A stretch of 64,000 bases of DNA from Prevotella merdae (GTDB taxonomy: Bacteria > Bacteroidota > Bacteroidia > Bacteroidales > Bacteroidaceae), in NCBI RefSeq assembly GCF_900290275.1, contig NZ_LT985323.1, positions 1,265,241-1,329,240 on the forward strand, read 5' to 3'. Below the pieces are notes generated by a model that was given only the letters and a program-made list of their open reading frames with translations, was not told the origin of the DNA and made no database searches. Of this stretch, positions 51,061 to 59,398 are shown one piece after another (within the stretch, counting starts at the first letter, position 1; each line of letters begins with the position of its first letter). The translations under genes were made by a program, and so were the position numbers.

Positions 51061-52968
51061 ATGATTACTCCCAAGGAATATTACTCTTCGCGGATGGATT
51101 CGCTTGCTGCACGCATAGCAATACACCGTCGTCGCAACCGACTGTTTGTGGGTGGCGAGATAGCGTCGTTTGCCCTTTTCATTGCTTTCATATTTGCTTA
51201 CGCTCAGTTGGAGTGGGGCAGTATGGGCGTGTGGGCTGCTGTGTTGTCGATAATAATATATGTTGTGATACGCCGCATGGACGAGCAAAACGAGGCACGG
51301 ACGGAGTGGCTTGAGGCTTTGCGCGAGGTTTGCAGCAGAGAGTTGGCCTATCTCGATGGCGACTATTCTGCCTTTGACGATGGCGAACGCTATGCCGACC
51401 CGCAGCATCCTTTCACTATGGACATGGATGTCTTTGGCAATAAGTCGCTCTTTCAGCGCATCAACCGCAGTGTGACAACGGGTGGCAGCGACCGACTTGC
51501 CGCCTTGCTTTCGGCTGAACCTATAGGCAAGGATGGCGTAGTGGCTGACTGTGCCGATGTTTTTGACGCTGAGCTTTCGCCCGTAGAGCGCATTCGTCAG
51601 CGTGGCGATGCCATTGACATTCTTGCGCATTGCCCTGATTGGCGCACCGAGTTCTGTGCTGTGGGCATTGCCGAAAAGATAAACACCGATGCCGTGGCTC
51701 GTGCCATGCGCGATGTGAGTGATGTTAAGGTGGGCAAATGGGTTATGTCGCCCCTGACTATGGCTGTGGCTATGTTCATGGGGATAGGACTGATAGCCAC
51801 CATTGTGCTTGCTGCCATGACCGATGTGCCTTCTAATGTGGCTGTGGTGTGGGCGTTGGCCCAACTGGGCATTGTGCTTGGATTGTGTCATGCAAAACTT
51901 ATGGAGATAAGCCGCACTGTGGGCAAGCTGCATGGACAGATGGCTGCCTATGTTAAGTTGGTGAGGATCATCAGCGAGGACAGAGGGTTAAACGAAGAAG
52001 GAAGAGGTTTAAACGAAGAGGGAAGAGCGAAGAGTGAAGAATCCGTATGTAGGGTGGACAAGGGACTTATAGGCAGGCTTGTTGGTGCTACGGGAGGAGC
52101 TATAGGCTCGTTTCGCGAGATAGAGAAGATTCTTGCAGGGCTTGACCGCCGTGGAAACATACTTGGACTGATATTCGCGGATATATTCACACTCAGCGAC
52201 TTCCGTCTGCTGCGCCGTTTTGCCTTGTGGCAGCGTCACTATACTATGCAGATGAGCCGTTGGATAGCGGCTGTGAACGAGATGGATGCTCTTGTGTCGA
52301 TGGCTACGTTCTGCTATAACGAGCCTCAGGGAGTAAGGGCTGAGGTGGTGAATGGCAATGATGTGGTCTGCGAGGCTCGCGGATTGTATCATCCCTTCAT
52401 TGGCTCTCACGCTGTGCGTAACGACTTCAATATTGCCGAACGCAACTATTATGTAATAACTGGTGCTAATATGGCTGGCAAGAGCACTTTCCTTCGCTCG
52501 CTCGGGGTGAACTGGATTCTTGCCATGAACGGTCTGCCAGTGTTTGCCGACCAGTTGCGCATCTCTGTCTTCCCGCTATTTACAAGTATGCGCACCACCG
52601 ACGACTTGACGCGTGGCATAAGCTATTTCAATGCCGAACTGTTGCGCCTGAAGAGTTTGATAGCTTTCTGTGCCTCGCACGACAACACGCTCATCATTCT
52701 CGACGAGATACTCAAAGGCACCAACTCTGCCGACAAACTCGGAGGTTCGCGCCTTTTCCTCGAATATATGTCCAATAAGCGTGTCACAGGCGTCATAGCC
52801 ACCCACGACCTTGAACTCTCACGTCTTGCCGATGAGCAACCAGAACGTTTCCACAACTATTGTTTTGAGATAGAGCTTGGCACTGATGTGACCTACACAT
52901 ACAAAATAACGCAGGGCGTGGCACGCAACCAGAATGCCACGTTCTTGCTGAAAGAACTGCTGAAATAG
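51061..52968 (+). CDS. Membrane-anchored MutS-family ATPase
   Basis: This 635-residue protein has two N-terminal hydrophobic segments (about 29-70) and another pair near 225-275 (MTMAVAMFMGIGLIATIVLA and VWALAQLGIVLGLC region). Core and clamp-like helices and a complete MutS ATPase follow: Walker A TGANMAGKST near 465-475, then TSMRTTDDLTRGISYFNAEL, Walker B LIILDEILKGTNSADK near 545 and ATHDLELSRL. The mismatch-recognition and connector domains of MutS are missing. Canonical mismatch repair is therefore unlikely; membrane-located MutS paralogues of Bacteroidetes have no settled role. Residues about 305-330 (GLNEEGRGLNEEGRAKSEE) come from a GA-rich repeat that entered the gene in frame. It follows the DUF58 gene by 78 nt. 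Confidence 0.85.
   Translation: MITPKEYYSSRMDSLAARIAIHRRRNRLFVGGEIASFALFIAFIFAYAQLEWGSMGVWAAVLSIIIYVVIRRMDEQNEARTEWLEALREVCSRELAYLDGDYSAFDDGERYADPQHPFTMDMDVFGNKSLFQRINRSVTTGGSDRLAALLSAEPIGKDGVVADCADVFDAELSPVERIRQRGDAIDILAHCPDWRTEFCAVGIAEKINTDAVARAMRDVSDVKVGKWVMSPLTMAVAMFMGIGLIATIVLAAMTDVPSNVAVVWALAQLGIVLGLCHAKLMEISRTVGKLHGQMAAYVKLVRIISEDRGLNEEGRGLNEEGRAKSEESVCRVDKGLIGRLVGATGGAIGSFREIEKILAGLDRRGNILGLIFADIFTLSDFRLLRRFALWQRHYTMQMSRWIAAVNEMDALVSMATFCYNEPQGVRAEVVNGNDVVCEARGLYHPFIGSHAVRNDFNIAERNYYVITGANMAGKSTFLRSLGVNWILAMNGLPVFADQLRISVFPLFTSMRTTDDLTRGISYFNAELLRLKSLIAFCASHDNTLIILDEILKGTNSADKLGGSRLFLEYMSNKRVTGVIATHDLELSRLADEQPERFHNYCFEIELGTDVTYTYKITQGVARNQNATFLLKELLK
51985..52044 (+). repeat. GA-rich dispersed repeat inside the mutS-like coding sequence
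   Basis: Two units of GGTTTAAACGAAGA-type sequence followed by GCGAAGAGTGAAGAATCC resemble the tract at 12181-12227. The insertion keeps the frame and adds about 20-25 charged residues to the protein. Confidence 0.65.
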
Positions 52969-53011
52969 ACAAAAAAGCATTCACTTATTCTTTTTATGTA
53001 ATTAAAAGATG

Positions 53012-53019
53012 TAATTTTG
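53012..53019 (+). promoter_or_regulatory. -7 box only 5 nt before the MFS transporter start
   Basis: TAATTTTG ends 5 nt before the ATG at 53025. If it is the active promoter, transcription begins at or within a few bases of the start codon, giving a leaderless message. No good -33 box is visible. Confidence 0.5.
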
Positions 53020-53024
53020 CACGT

Positions 53025-54251
53025 ATGAAACAAAATAAAGTATCCTTGAGCAGCAAGCAATATGCTGTGCCGTTCGTACTCATCACCTCACTGTTCTTTA
53101 TGTGGGGTTTTGCACGCGCCATACTTGACGTGCTCAACAAGCATTTCCAGAACGAGCTCGACATAACCATAACCCAGTCGTCGCTCATTCAGGTAACAAC
53201 CTACCTTGGCTATTTTCTTATGGCTATCCCAGCCGGACTCTTTATCAACCGCCGAGGCTATAGAAGTGGAGTTGTGCTTGGACTCTTGCTCTTTGGGCTT
53301 GGTTCGCTTGCCTTCATACCTTGTTCGGCAGCCGGAACCTTTTATGCCTATCTTATAGCCTTGTTTGTTATAGGCTGTGGACTGGTTTTCCTTGAGACAT
53401 CCGCCAATCCTTATGTAACCGAACTTGGACCCAAGGAGACGGCAACAGCACGTCTCAACTTCTCGCAGTCGTTTAATGGTGTAGGCTCTATGTTTGCCAC
53501 ATTGGTAGTGGGCAGTTTCCTATTCCAAGACAGCGGAACAGGTGATTTGGGCAGTGGCTCAGGCGGCAATGCCGTAGTGCCATATGCCATTATGGGTGCC
53601 GTGGTGATGGTTATTGCCATTATCTTTGCCCGTGTCAATCTGCCAGAGATACATCATGATGACGATAACGACACACAAGAGGGAGGATACAATCTCTCGC
53701 GTCTGTTCTGCAACTCTTGGTTTGTCTTCGGACTCCTTGCGCTTCTTGCCTACGAGGTAGCCGAGATATCAATCAATTCATACTTTATCAACTTCGTAAC
53801 CGGTCAGGACTGGATGTCGGCAGCAACCGGCTCTACTATCCTTACCGTGGCTCTTGGTCTTTTTATGCTTGCCCGTTTTGTGGGTGCGGCTATTATGAGC
53901 AATATGGCTGCAGAGAAGTATCTGCTTATCTGTGCTGTAGGTTCGGTAGTGTGCATAGCTGTAATGCTGCTTGATTTAGGCAAGACAATATCTGTAGGCG
54001 CATTGCTTTGCAACTATATGTTTGAGGCTATAATGTTCCCTACAATCTTCTCGCTTACGCTGCGTGGACTGGGTGGATTGACCAAGAGTGCCTCGTCTAT
54101 ATTGATGATGACACCGGTAGGTGGTTGCGGTTTCTTGCTTATGGGCTTGGTTGCCGATAATACAGGCAATATGGTTGTGCCTTTCTTTATTCCGCTCATA
54201 GGCTTTGCCTTTGTCATGGCTTACGCATACAAGTGTGTTAAGCGAGGATAA
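53025..54251 (+). CDS. FucP/GluP-type MFS sugar transporter
   Basis: This 408-residue inner-membrane symporter has twelve helices. It has the FucP-family features FVLITSLFFMWGFARAILDVLNKHFQ at the first helix, GLVFLETSANPYVTELGP and ARLNFSQSFNGVGSM. Members import L-fucose, glucose, galactose or fructose with protons. Substrate cannot be read from sequence. The levan locus in this window lacks an inner-membrane fructose importer, but the distance of 36 kb gives no real link. It has its own -7 box, and a two-component pair follows 75 nt later. Confidence 0.88.
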   Translation: MKQNKVSLSSKQYAVPFVLITSLFFMWGFARAILDVLNKHFQNELDITITQSSLIQVTTYLGYFLMAIPAGLFINRRGYRSGVVLGLLLFGLGSLAFIPCSAAGTFYAYLIALFVIGCGLVFLETSANPYVTELGPKETATARLNFSQSFNGVGSMFATLVVGSFLFQDSGTGDLGSGSGGNAVVPYAIMGAVVMVIAIIFARVNLPEIHHDDDNDTQEGGYNLSRLFCNSWFVFGLLALLAYEVAEISINSYFINFVTGQDWMSAATGSTILTVALGLFMLARFVGAAIMSNMAAEKYLLICAVGSVVCIAVMLLDLGKTISVGALLCNYMFEAIMFPTIFSLTLRGLGGLTKSASSILMMTPVGGCGFLLMGLVADNTGNMVVPFFIPLIGFAFVMAYAYKCVKRG

Positions 54252-54325
54252 AAATAATAGTCTGTTTATAGCTGATATTTGCAAAAAAATAAGTATCTTT
54301 GGTGCCAATATACAAAAATAGGTCA

Positions 54326-56407
54326 ATGATGAAAAAATCAACGCTAACAACGTTATTTATATGTGTCATTGTCGCTATGCAAACTGCTATATCATGCTCG
54401 CCGGCAGGCGATAACGGAGCTCAACTGCGACGTGAGCGTCTACGAAACCTTGACGACTCTATTACAGTTCTTGCCCCGTCTGTGCTTGACAGTATAAACA
54501 GTGCTATTGACAATACACAACAGATGCTTGCCAAAAAGCAAGCCAACAATACTATAACCACATCCGATAGTCTTGCATTGCAGGAGTATCGGATGTGCTT
54601 GGCACGCTACTATTGGCTTTCCGACCATCCCGAGAAAGCCGATACTATCGTGCAAGACATTATTAACTTTGCATATCGTCAGGATGGCGGCTACTACGAT
54701 AAACACAAGGTGTGCCGCACTGAAAGACTTAACTCCTTATTGGCTAACGCCTTTCAATTGAAGGCAGCACGCAACCACAATTTTCATCGCGAACCTAAAC
54801 AAACGCTACAGCTTTATACCGAGTCGTACAGACTTTTGTTTCGGAGCGACAACAAGGAAGCATTGCCAAAGGCATGTGCCAATCTTGCCGATGCTTATAT
54901 TCAGGTGAACGATATTCCAGGTGCCGCCAAATGGTACCGCAGAGCACTGTTTCTTGTCGACTCGCTGGAACTTCCAAAGAAGGAGAACATAACACTCTAT
55001 ATGGGACTTGCACAGATATACCTTTCTTTGCATGACTTCCGTACGGCACAAATATATTATAACGAAACCGAACGTTATTTTGATTTGATGTCGCCACAGA
55101 TGCAGGCTTATCATGTCAACAACCTAGGCAACTTCTATTATTATACCAAGAACTATCCAAAGGCGCTTGATACATTCAAGCGAATGGAGCGTTTGCTTAT
55201 AAAAAGAGGTATGACCAATAAGTTCGACATGTATCTGTGTCGTATAAATCTTGCCGATGTGTATCTTAATCTTGGACAGCTAGACGAAGCACGTCATTGT
55301 CTTGAGTTGTGCGAACCTTACTTTCATAAGAATGGAGATGCTACGGCTCTGTATTATTGCAACACCATACATATTGGCATAGCAGCACGTCAGGGCAATG
55401 CGGCAGAGGTGGAACGTGTGCTTCGTAGTGAGCACCTTGCGCACGAGATGCCATATACTATGGTAAACATACGCAATCAGTATATGCGCCAATATTATGA
55501 ACAGAAGGGAAACTACCGTCAGGCATACGTCAATCTGCAAGCCAATATCAACTATGATGACTCGCTCGAGCACAACCGCTCGAATATGCGTTCGGCCGAG
55601 ATTATGTCTCGATTTACTGCCGATACGCTAAAACTGCATCACGACCTTGCGCTTGAGCACAAGAACGCTATGATACAAACAGCAAATATGAAGACCACGG
55701 TGGCTGTATCAGTAGCCATCTTGCTGTTGATGTTGCTCGTTTTGTGGATGATGTATATGCGCAAGAAGCAGTTGCAAAATCAGGTTAGTATAATGAACTT
55801 AAAGCTAAACAATGTGCGCAACCGCATATCGCCACACTTTATGTTTAATGTGCTGAACAACAAGATTGTGAACTCAGGCAAGGAGGAGGCTTCAGAACTA
55901 ATGGAGCTTGCACGACTGATACGCACCAATCTCGACATGTCGAGTCAGCCATATATGTACCTGAACCGCGAGCTTGAGTTTGTAGAGCAATATATTAGGG
56001 TGGAGCGTTATTTGTTAGGCGACGATTTCGACTTTAGTATCGATATTGCTCCCGATGTAGACACAGCCAAGATTAGAATACCGGCTATGTTCCTACAGAT
56101 ACTAACCGAGAATGCCATAGTGCACGGTCTGAAAGGTTTGGAAGGACACAAGCAACTGCACATATGCATACGTAGGGATAAAGACATAACCATAATAAGT
56201 GTCAGGGACAACGGTCCTGGCTTCAACGCACGCCGTGCACTGAAGAAAGGCACCGGACTTGGCATTATATCGCAGACTATTGCCGTGACCAATGAGCACA
56301 ACAAGCATAAGATGCGATTCGAGATAACAAACCGTGAGGACAAAGATGGCAACGTAGTGGGATGCGAGGCGACACTGAAGATGCCTGACAACATAACATT
56401 TAAATAA
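54326..56407 (+). CDS. TPR-containing LytS-type sensor histidine kinase
   Basis: This protein of about 693 residues from MMKKSTLTTLF has a lipobox-like N-terminus (TAISCS) and a periplasmic tetratricopeptide array to about residue 440, with repeats such as AYHVNNLGNFYYYTKNYPKA and LCRINLADVYLNLGQLDEA. One membrane helix lies near 456-478. The cytoplasmic kinase has the His_kinase motif SPHFMFNVLNNK (His about 503) and an ATPase domain (ILTENAIVHGLKG, DNGPGFN, GTGLGI). The phosphate partner is the LytTR regulator 14 nt downstream. The signal sensed is unknown; TPR sensors usually bind peptides or proteins. A TATCTTTG box lies at 54294-54301. Confidence 0.9.
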   Translation: MMKKSTLTTLFICVIVAMQTAISCSPAGDNGAQLRRERLRNLDDSITVLAPSVLDSINSAIDNTQQMLAKKQANNTITTSDSLALQEYRMCLARYYWLSDHPEKADTIVQDIINFAYRQDGGYYDKHKVCRTERLNSLLANAFQLKAARNHNFHREPKQTLQLYTESYRLLFRSDNKEALPKACANLADAYIQVNDIPGAAKWYRRALFLVDSLELPKKENITLYMGLAQIYLSLHDFRTAQIYYNETERYFDLMSPQMQAYHVNNLGNFYYYTKNYPKALDTFKRMERLLIKRGMTNKFDMYLCRINLADVYLNLGQLDEARHCLELCEPYFHKNGDATALYYCNTIHIGIAARQGNAAEVERVLRSEHLAHEMPYTMVNIRNQYMRQYYEQKGNYRQAYVNLQANINYDDSLEHNRSNMRSAEIMSRFTADTLKLHHDLALEHKNAMIQTANMKTTVAVSVAILLLMLLVLWMMYMRKKQLQNQVSIMNLKLNNVRNRISPHFMFNVLNNKIVNSGKEEASELMELARLIRTNLDMSSQPYMYLNRELEFVEQYIRVERYLLGDDFDFSIDIAPDVDTAKIRIPAMFLQILTENAIVHGLKGLEGHKQLHICIRRDKDITIISVRDNGPGFNARRALKKGTGLGIISQTIAVTNEHNKHKMRFEITNREDKDGNVVGCEATLKMPDNITFK

Positions 56408-56420
56408 AAACAGACTTATT

Positions 56421-57218
56421 ATGAATATAGTGATTGTTGACGACGAGAAGAGCTGTGTTAAGGCGCTCGCCGATAAATTGAATGAATATGACGACACCAA
56501 TCTTGTGGGTGTGGCATACAATGGTATGGACGGTCTTAAGCTTATGAGCGAGCAGAACCCCGACCTTATGTTTCTTGACATCGAACTGCCAGACATATCG
56601 GGTATAGAGTTTCTGGAGCGTATAGAGAGCATAAGCGACGGACGTTGCCGTGTGGTTATGTATACAGCGCATGGCAGATATATGCTTCCGGCATTTCGCA
56701 ACAAGGCGTTCGACTATCTAATGAAACCTATAGATGATGCCGAACTGCGCACAATATTGCGCCGAGCTTGTATCGACCGACGTCCTAATGTGCCACAATC
56801 GGCATCAGTTAAAATGCAGGACGATACAAACCCGGCGCTCGAAGCACTCAACAGTGACGGTATTGCAAAGCGCAACGATGGAAAATTCCTTATATATACC
56901 AATTCTGTAGACTTCCTGCTTGTTGACATTCGCGACATAGGTGTATTTACCTATAATCACGAGTTGCGTACATGGGAAGTAACAGTATCAGGTCGTAAGG
57001 ACCCAATTCGCCTAAAGCGCAATGTTAATAGCGACATGATAATGGAACTCGACGACACCTTGGTGCGTGTGAGCCAAAAACACATCATAAATCTGGGCTA
57101 TCTTATAGAAGTAGCAGATAATACCTGCCATTTCTATCCGCCATTCGAAAAACTCGATGACGTTAAGGTAGGGCGCTTCTTTAGAAAGAAACTAATCGAT
57201 CGGTTCAGCAGCTTTTAG
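56421..57218 (+). CDS. LytTR-family response regulator
   Basis: This 265-residue protein has an N-terminal receiver domain with acidic residues at Asp7-Asp8, phospho-acceptor Asp53 in LMFLDIELPD and Lys in YLMKPIDD. A linker of about 40 residues leads to a LytTR DNA-binding domain (about 165-262, VRVSQKHIINLGYLIEV). It is paired with the TPR kinase gene upstream (14 nt), forming a complete two-component system. Target genes are not evident. No terminator with a T-run follows directly; a TTAAGGC/GCCTTAA hairpin is at 57248-57264. Confidence 0.92.
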   Translation: MNIVIVDDEKSCVKALADKLNEYDDTNLVGVAYNGMDGLKLMSEQNPDLMFLDIELPDISGIEFLERIESISDGRCRVVMYTAHGRYMLPAFRNKAFDYLMKPIDDAELRTILRRACIDRRPNVPQSASVKMQDDTNPALEALNSDGIAKRNDGKFLIYTNSVDFLLVDIRDIGVFTYNHELRTWEVTVSGRKDPIRLKRNVNSDMIMELDDTLVRVSQKHIINLGYLIEVADNTCHFYPPFEKLDDVKVGRFFRKKLIDRFSSF

Positions 57219-57558
57219 TCATTTGTATTTATGGTACAGCGTTATGGTTAAGGCGTGGCCTTAAGCCAAGAGCATTGCTCGGCGCAGGCTGCTTATACTG
57301 TTGTTGATAAATTTCTTAAGCTGGATAAACAACTTTTGTTTGGTTCTGGTTTCTACTGCGTAATTTTGTGATGTCATAAATTTCTTGTTTTTGAGTTGTT
57401 AATTACTTTTGTTGCTTTATTTAATGATAACTTTGCAAAGATAGGCTTTTTTGTTGAGAAATAATGTCGTAAAAATGTTAAAAAGCAGATAAATGTGGAA
57501 TAAATAGCAAAAAAATGGATCAAATGAAATATACAAATGATAATGTGTTGCAAAAAGT
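57219..57558. other. Intergenic region, nothing coding
   Basis: Between two convergent genes. It holds a hairpin (57248-57264) and otherwise AT-rich DNA in which I see no gene, promoter or repeat. Confidence 0.6.
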
Positions 57559-57583
57559 AAGAGGGTGTGTAGCACACCCTCTT
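57559..57583 (-). terminator. cvfB terminator
   Basis: AAGAGGGTGTG and CACACCCTCTT form an 11-bp stem with a 3-nt loop directly after the cvfB stop. A T-rich tract follows on the minus strand. Confidence 0.85.
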
Positions 57584-57584
57584 G

Positions 57585-58415
57585 TTATTTAAGTTTTATT
57601 CCAAAGTTGCCAACTTCTATCAAACGGCGTTTGTACAACTCGCCTACTGCACGCTTGAACACCTTTTTGCTCACTTGGAATTGGCGTTTTATGTCCTCTG
57701 CATCGCTCTTGTCGCCAAGGTTGCAAGTGCCACCATTGTCTTTAAGATATTGTAGAAGAGTTTCCGAGAAGTCGAGTGTCTGCTGGCGTCCTGTAGGTTG
57801 CAGCGTAACATCAATCTTACCGTCTGGTCTTACAGTATTGATGTAACCCTTTACGCGGTTGCCCGTATGCAGATAGCGGAATACCTGATCCTCGTAAACC
57901 AGACCAGGATAACAGTTGTCTATAATGACCTTAAATCCCATCTCTGTCTTCTGCCATACCAGCAGGTCAACCTCTTGTCCATGGTTGTAGAATGGGTGTC
58001 GCTCGCTGAAGTATCGCTCTATCTTTGCCGATGCCATAATACGGTACGACTCCTCATCAATATGCACGTGTACAATGTAGCTTTCGCCTTTCTGCATGCG
58101 CTTCTTTTGCTCGCGGAAAGGACAGAAAAGGTCTTTCATCAGTCCCCAATTGAGGAAGGCACCGTATTCGTTGACCCATGAAACCTCAAGGTAAGCAAAG
58201 TCGCCTACCTTGCAAAGTGGATGCTCAGTGGTAGCTACTGGACGTTCGTCCTGGTCTAGATAAATAAATACTTCCAGTTCGTCGCCAGGCTTAGTACCTT
58301 CAGGTACGTAGCGTTTGGGCAGCAATATTTCTCCCTCGTTGCCACCATCGAGATATAGTCCGAAGTCAACTTCCTTGACAACGGTCATCTTGTTGTAATC
58401 ACCAAGTTTTATCAT
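57585..58415 (-). CDS. cvfB: CvfB/YitL-like S1 RNA-binding protein
   Basis: This 276-residue cytoplasmic protein consists of S1-type RNA-binding domains and a C-terminal winged helix. Conserved parts are VDFGLYLDGGNEGEILLPKR at 17-36, VSWVNEYGAFLNWGLMKDLF around 78-97 and YPGLVYEDQVFRYLHTGNRV near 168-187. In Staphylococcus CvfB affects virulence gene expression, and the family binds RNA. The start is conventional. Its upstream region is the inverted-repeat element at 58450-58701, which contains a good promoter pointing into this gene. Confidence 0.88.
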   Translation of the reverse strand: MIKLGDYNKMTVVKEVDFGLYLDGGNEGEILLPKRYVPEGTKPGDELEVFIYLDQDERPVATTEHPLCKVGDFAYLEVSWVNEYGAFLNWGLMKDLFCPFREQKKRMQKGESYIVHVHIDEESYRIMASAKIERYFSERHPFYNHGQEVDLLVWQKTEMGFKVIIDNCYPGLVYEDQVFRYLHTGNRVKGYINTVRPDGKIDVTLQPTGRQQTLDFSETLLQYLKDNGGTCNLGDKSDAEDIKRQFQVSKKVFKRAVGELYKRRLIEVGNFGIKLK

Positions 58416-58449
58416 ATATTCTGTTTTGTTCTTAGTTGTTATAACGAAT

Positions 58450-58701
58450 AGTTCCCACAGAACTCACAGAATACACAGAAGCCTACGGAGTTAAACTTTT
58501 AGAATCCACAGAGCGTATAGACGCTACGCGTCATACGACAGAAGGCACAGAATTGATTGCTTATGTACAAAGTTACGTATACCACGACGCTTCGCAAGCA
58601 ATCATTTCTGTGAGTTCTTGCCTCGCGAAGCGTAGGCTATTCTGTGAATTCGAAAAGCTTAGGTCCGTTAGGCTTCTGTGTCTTCTGTGAGTTCTGTGGA
58701 A
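58450..58701. repeat. MITE-like inverted-repeat element, copy 2, with an internal promoter
   Basis: The ends start AGTTCCCACAGAACTCACAG and match copy 1 (21016-21244) with scattered changes. The shared interior includes AGAGCGTATAGACGCTACGC. The centre differs: GATTGCTT ... AAGCAATC encloses minus-strand TTG (58597-58595), a 19-nt spacer and TAACTTTG (58575-58568), a good promoter for cvfB. The right arm overlaps the end of the lolD gene. Confidence 0.8.
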
Positions 58702-59387
58702 GGTACATTTGTGGAAGGTGTATGTATTGGAGGTACATCCCCAATCTTTCCGTCCTCAATATGAATAGTGCGGTCGGTTATCGATGCCAAGTGCTCGTCG
58801 TGTGTCACTATAACGAAGGTCTGACCAAACTTATCTCTTAAGTCGAAGAACAGTTGGTGCAGCTCGGCTTTGTTTTTAGAGTCGAGCGAACCAGAAGGTT
58901 CGTCTGCCAACACCACAGCAGGATTGTTGACAAGAGCGCGGGCAACAGCCACACGTTGCTTTTCTCCTCCCGACAGTTCGGCAGGTTTGTGCGATGCACG
59001 TTCTGAAAGATTCATAAATTCAAGCAATTCCATAGCACGTTGGCGAGCCTCTTTGTTGCTCTTGCCAGCAATGAAGGCTGGAATCATAATATTTTCAAGA
59101 GCAGTGAATTCTGGCAGAAGCTGATGAAACTGAAATACAAAACCTATATGCTGGTTGCGGAAGTCGCTCAGTTTTTTTGTGTTTAAGGTTCCAACGTCAA
59201 CACCGTCTATTACTACCGAACCACTGTCTGCACGGTCGAGTGTACCCATTATCTGCAGCAGTGTGGTTTTGCCTGCACCACTCGGACCTACGATGCTCAC
59301 CACCTCGCCCTTATTTATATGCAGGTCGATGCCTTTAAGCACCTGCAGCGAGCCGAAACTCTTGGTTATACCTTTGATGTCTATCAT
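58668..59387 (-). CDS. lolD: LolD-type ABC transporter ATP-binding protein
   Basis: This 239-residue ABC ATPase has Walker [10 protein letters not shown] near residue 35, a Q-loop, signature [15 protein letters not shown], Walker [14 protein letters not shown] and switch His in VIVTHDEH. The sequence is close to LolD, which powers lipoprotein release or MacB-like export. No permease gene is adjacent; LolC/E must be encoded elsewhere. The last dozen or so residues (ending [11 protein letters not shown]) are encoded by the right arm of the inverted-repeat element, which also provides the stop codon, so the native end was replaced. The start is 11 nt after the antiporter stop. Confidence 0.9.
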   Translation of the reverse strand: MIDIKGITKSFGSLQVLKGIDLHINKGEVVSIVGPSGAGKTTLLQIMGTLDRADSGSVVIDGVDVGTLNTKKLSDFRNQHIGFVFQFHQLLPEFTALENIMIPAFIAGKSNKEARQRAMELLEFMNLSERASHKPAELSGGEKQRVAVARALVNNPAVVLADEPSGSLDSKNKAELHQLFFDLRDKFGQTFVIVTHDEHLASITDRTIHIEDGKIGDVPPIHTPSTNVPSTELTEDTEA

Positions 59388-59398
59388 ATTATATATAT

